From positions 6,383,710 through 6,447,709 of the forward strand of contig JAJEKV010000063.1 in NCBI GenBank assembly GCA_021234155.1: a stretch of DNA of 64,000 bases. The letters run 5' to 3'. The position numbers were made by a program, and so were the translations under genes. This document shows positions 60,827 through 64,000 of this stretch, piece after piece. Under the pieces are notes generated by a model. It did no database searches. It had not been told where the DNA came from and saw nothing but the letters and a program-made list of their open reading frames with translations. The DNA comes from Isoetes taiwanensis. Its lineage: Eukaryota; Streptophyta; Lycopodiopsida; Isoetales; Isoetaceae. Within the stretch, counting starts at the first letter, position 1; each line of letters opens with the position of its first letter.

Positions 60827-61954
60827 TTAATCTACACAAATCGACATGCCTGAGCCGATTTCTTCGGAGATGACATTGCCGTCCCATTGCTCCATAAACT
60901 GTGGGTACTGCTTTACTAAATCTTTCTTAAGTACCCATGTCGCGTCTTCCACTGGTAAGTGTTTCCACTTGACCAAGTATTGGAGGAATTCTGATCTCCT
61001 CGTTTTCTTGAAAGCTTTATCAAGAATCAATTCTGGAACTATCTCCAGTTCCTCCTCCGTCATTTCCAACAACGTTGGAGTGTCCAAGACTTCGTCTGGG
61101 TTTGGAGTGTGCTTCTTTAACAAACTCACGTGGAAGACCTTATGAATCTTTAGGTGTGCTGGCAAGTCTAGCTTGTAGGCTTGCTTACCTACTCTCTCGA
61201 CTATTCTGAAAGGTCCAGCCCACCTTGGAGCAAGCTTCTTGCAATTCCCAATCCTGAGCTTCGCCTGCTTCACCTTGATCTTGAGCCAAACATCATCTCC
61301 AACTTTGAACTCTCTTACTGTTCGATGCTTGTCGGCGATGCTCTTTTGTCGACTTCTTGCTGCTAGCAGATACCCTCGAACCTCTTCCACAAGCTGCTGC
61401 ATATCAGCCAACATCTGCTGCGAGACTTCCACTTTTGACACGGGGTTGTGCCAAGTGTCTGGAGTTAGGCACTGATAGCCGTAATTGATCATAAACGGCG
61501 ACATTTGGGATGATTCCTGCTTGGTGCTATTGTATGCAAACTCCACCAAGTGAATAAATTCTTCCCACATACCTTGCTTATTCCAGACATAGTTTCGTAG
61601 CATGTCCTCTAAAATCCTGTTGGTCCGCTCCGTTTGGCCGTCCGTCTGAGGATGATATGCCGTGCTCATGGATAGCTTCGTCTGGATTGTCGCAAAGAGG
61701 TCCTGCCAAAAGGCGCTCATGAATTTCGGATCCCTGTCGGAGATGATCTCCCTTGGCATGCCATGAAGCCTAAAGATCTCTTTGGTGAAGAGCTTTGCTG
61801 TATCCATAGCCGTATCTGTGGTCCTGCAAGGCACAAAATGTGCCATTTTCGACAACTTGTCGACTACTACCATCAAAGCGTCTTTCCCTCTGACGGTCCT
61901 TGGGAGTCCTGTGATGAAATCCATGCTAATCACCTCCCACTTAGCGTTTGGCAC
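60827..61954 (-). CDS. Ty3/gypsy integrase with chromodomain (C-terminal part of Pol)
   Basis: This 375-codon open stretch inserts the element's cDNA into host DNA. The catalytic triad is visible: Asp12 in SMDFITGLP, Asp73 in ISDRDPKF and Glu109 in DGQTERTN, spaced D-60-D-35-E. A GPF motif sits at 247-249 (RWAGPFRIVE). A chromodomain at about 303-357 reads from ELEIVPELILDK through QYLVKWKHLP and ATWV, with the aromatic residues typical of chromoviruses. The first Met is probably internal to Pol. The His/Cys zinc-binding part lies in the adjoining frame upstream (62,047-62,200), separated by a frameshift. It is the most intact transposon gene in the window. Confidence 0.93.
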   Translation of the reverse strand: MPNAKWEVISMDFITGLPRTVRGKDALMVVVDKLSKMAHFVPCRTTDTAMDTAKLFTKEIFRLHGMPREIISDRDPKFMSAFWQDLFATIQTKLSMSTAYHPQTDGQTERTNRILEDMLRNYVWNKQGMWEEFIHLVEFAYNSTKQESSQMSPFMINYGYQCLTPDTWHNPVSKVEVSQQMLADMQQLVEEVRGYLLAARSRQKSIADKHRTVREFKVGDDVWLKIKVKQAKLRIGNCKKLAPRWAGPFRIVERVGKQAYKLDLPAHLKIHKVFHVSLLKKHTPNPDEVLDTPTLLEMTEEELEIVPELILDKAFKKTRRSEFLQYLVKWKHLPVEDATWVLKKDLVKQYPQFMEQWDGNVISEEIGSGMSICVD

Positions 61955-62029
61955 CGCTAATGGCTCTAATGCCCCCGAATTGAAGCTGCTCGCCTTTGTC
62001 CGGCCGGCATAGCTGACATTCCTTGATGT

Positions 62030-62967
62030 AGCGAGCTACCGCTTCTTCATTCCCGGCCAATAATAGGCTGCTTTGCGCTTTTGAAATATGTTTTCATGAA
62101 TCCCGCATGGCCAGCTATTGGGCTGTTGTGCGTGTCATGGAGGATCAATTTCCTTACCCCTGATGACTCAGGTACGCACAACTTGTCCTTATGATATAAC
62201 AGGTTGCCCTCCTTCTTATAATGCTTGAAGGCTTCCCGCTCTTTATCTGTTCTAGCCTCCCTAGAGAGGCTTGCCCATATTTCTCTGAAATCCACATCCG
62301 TTGGCAAGGACTCTTCAATCTTCTTACCAAAGTCGCTGGAGAGCGTCGAAATTGCATTGCAATGCACTCTAGTTGTCAGGGGATGCCTCGAAAGCGCATC
62401 TGCTACCACATTGAGCTTCCCCGGCTTGTAGACTATATCAAAGTCATATTCCTCGAGGAACTCCATCCACCTCCGCTGCCTCAGGTTAAGGTGTGGTTGC
62501 GTGAATACATACTGGAGGCTCTGATGGTCGGTATCCAATTGGAACTTCCTTCCTAAGAGGTAATGCCTCCATATTCTTAGTGCCCTGACAACCGCAAGCA
62601 ATTCCTGGTCGTGCGTTGGGTAGCGCGTCTCGGCGTCGTTCATCTTCCTGGAGTCATACGCTACCACACGCTCTTCTTCGCGCATAAGCCCCCATGCTAT
62701 CTTACTTGCATCTGTTGCTACAAGCTTATCTTTCTCCGGGTCCGGCAGGGTCAAGACAGGGGCTGTCGTCAAAGCTTCTTTCAACAATTCAAACCCCTTT
62801 TGGGCTTTCTTGTGCCAATGCTCTGCCCAATCTTTCACCTTCTCTGCTCTTGTCAGGTCCGTTAATGGGGCCGCTATCTTAGCAAAGTTCTTCACGAACT
62901 TCCTGTAGTACCCTGCTAGCCCGAGAAAACTTCTGACCTCATGCACATTCTTCGGCGCCGCCACCAA
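62030..62967 (-). CDS. Ty3/gypsy RNase H and integrase zinc-binding region (part of Pol)
   Basis: The open frame 62,047-62,967 begins in the RT connection (VHEVRSFLGLAGYYRKFV). It continues through RNase H, with catalytic Asp in VATDAS, Glu in THDQELLAVVRAL and Asp in LDTDHQSL. A few residues look deleted after VATDASKIAWG. A linker, FLEEYDFDIVYKPGK, leads to NVVADALSRH, the usual end of RNase H. The integrase zinc-binding start (HDTHNSPIAGHAGFM) then follows. The frame stops just before the paired Cys (KECQLC), which is present one frame over near 62,005-62,030, so an indel near 62,045 separates this from the integrase core. Confidence 0.9.
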
Positions 62968-63016
62968 TCACTGCTTCAATCTTGGCGGGGTCCGCCGAGA
63001 TGCCTTCTCGCTGAAA

Positions 63017-64000
63017 TCACATGACCAAGGTATTCCACCTTCTCCGCTTTGGCGGCATACCCGACAACTTGGCCATGTACAATTGGTGCCTCTTCAACTT
63101 CTCCAGCACTCTTCTCAAGTGTTGTACATGCTCTTCAAGGGATTTGCTATACACCAAAATGTCATCAAAGAAAACAATCACAAAGGTGTCTAGGAACTCC
63201 CTGAAGATATCGTTCATGAGCCTCATGAACGTTGCAGGGGCATTTGATAAGCCGAAAGGCATTACCGTAAACTCATAGTGCCCATACCAAGGCCCCGGGC
63301 GGTTTTATGGATATCTTCTTCCTTTATCCGGATCTGATGATAGCCCCACCTTAAGTCGATTTTGAGAAGATCTTTGCTCCTTGAAGTCGATCCATCAAGT
63401 CGCCCTCGATCTTGGAAGCGCATACTTGTTCTTGATGGTGTGCTTATTCAACCGTCTATAGTCTATGCACATCCTCGAGATCCATCTTTCTTCTTGACAA
63501 AAAGAATGGGCGCCCAAATGGCGGTAGACACTAGGTCTAATGAAACCTAGGTCGAAAGCAGCTCGCGAATCGCTTCTTCAAATCAACCAACTCTTGCGTT
63601 GTCATTCTATATGGAGCCTTGCTTGTCGGCTTTGTTCCCGGTTCGAAAGTGCTATCTCGCATTCGACTCCCCTAAGGAGGGGAGCTGCTTGATCTCATCC
63701 CCGAAGAGCTCATGGAACTCCGTGATCAAGCTAGCTAGCTATCCGCTTGGGAAGCTTGTTGAGCACTTTATCTTCTTCACTCTCTTCTCCACTCCGCTCT
63801 TCAATCTCAAGCTTGAAGATGTATGCCACCGCTCACTCTTGATACACTTGAACAGTAGTTTAGAAGACATACAATCGCATGATGGGGACAACTTCTTTAC
63901 CGTGATCTCAATGATCTTGCCGTCGGTGTTGGGAAGGTCACTTTCCGCTTTCCACAATCAATGATGGCCCCTCGCTGGTCCAAGGTACTCCATACCTATG
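63017..64000 (-). pseudogene. Ty3/gypsy reverse transcriptase, frameshifted, runs off the window
   Basis: The frame 63,017-63,262 starts [20 protein letters not shown] and contains [12 protein letters not shown], the RT active site with its paired Asp. Beyond it, recognisable RT pieces such as CIDYRRLNKHTIKNKY lie in different frames between 63,300 and 63,520. Near 63,890-63,975 RGAIIDCGKRKVTFPT marks the protease-to-RT linker. The frame is broken at 62,965-63,020 and repeatedly to the right, while the pol region at 60.8-62.96 kb has only one break. The change resembles the quality shift seen elsewhere in the window. Confidence 0.85.

Larger units (their letters stand above)
58373..64000 (-). 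mobile_element. Ty3/gypsy chromovirus-type LTR retrotransposon, 3' half
   Basis: Read leftward from the window end, the order is reverse transcriptase (broken), RNase H, integrase with C-terminal chromodomain, polypurine tract and LTR. Integrase after RNase H defines Ty3/gypsy, and the chromodomain defines chromoviruses, whose integrases are guided toward marked heterochromatin. The gag, protease and 5' LTR lie beyond 64,000. From 59,960 to 60,826 there is non-coding sequence between the integrase stop and the polypurine tract. Confidence 0.9.

Noticed and set aside
1-64000. tRNA, rRNA genes or CRISPR-like arrays
   Set aside because: No cloverleaf with A/B boxes, no rRNA signatures and no regularly spaced short repeats with unique spacers were noticed by eye. 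A tRNAscan-type search was not possible.

Overview
The window looks like repeat-dominated DNA from a plant nuclear genome. The evidence is En/Spm-type (CACTA) transposase domains, a chromodomain-bearing Ty3/gypsy element, plant B3 and SET gene pieces, CCCTAAA-type repeats and L1-like LINE remains. No ordinary host gene with an intact reading frame is visible. The species cannot be named from sequence alone.

Layout. Bases 70-285 hold a ~160-bp direct repeat. Its second unit is interrupted by a very long CACTA-superfamily transposon (286-36,873) with 29-bp inverted termini, a 3-bp CTA target duplication, and a paralogous empty site at 117-137. All recognisable genes of the transposon read leftward (minus strand). 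From its right end inward these are an unidentified open segment (34.8-35.7 kb), a RAV-like B3 DNA-binding domain (33.7-34.0 kb), a SET domain (30.5-31.4 kb) and a Tnp2/DUF4218/DUF4216 transposase (26.7-30.3 kb). Next come a 17.3-kb array of a ~1,117-bp satellite (8.57-25.9 kb), a polypurine tract (6.7-7.5 kb), a disrupted open segment (4.0-5.5 kb) and an exon-like series (1.45-3.17 kb).

A 14.2-kb segment containing the right part of the transposon plus its right flank is tandemly duplicated (27,044-41,289 and 41,290-55,452). Each flank copy carries a gene for a single-tyrosine HUH endonuclease that resembles the Rep protein of Replitron transposons. It is intact over 262 codons in copy 2 (51,531-52,319) and broken in copy 1. 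Each flank copy also has a LINE reverse-transcriptase remnant.

From 55.5 kb the sequence is single-copy: a DUF4283 (LINE ORF1/gag-like) remnant, then the 3' half of a minus-strand Ty3/gypsy chromovirus. That half comprises the LTR (58,373-59,944), polypurine tract, integrase with chromodomain (60,827-61,954), RNase H, and a reverse transcriptase that runs off the window.

Caution on quality. Differences between repeat copies cluster at CAG/CTG (CWG) trinucleotides and often appear as CGG, ACG, GCG or small indels. This is not the C-to-T decay expected of methylated DNA. I infer a base-calling or consensus artefact at CHG-methylated sites, so many frameshifts called here may not exist in the organism.
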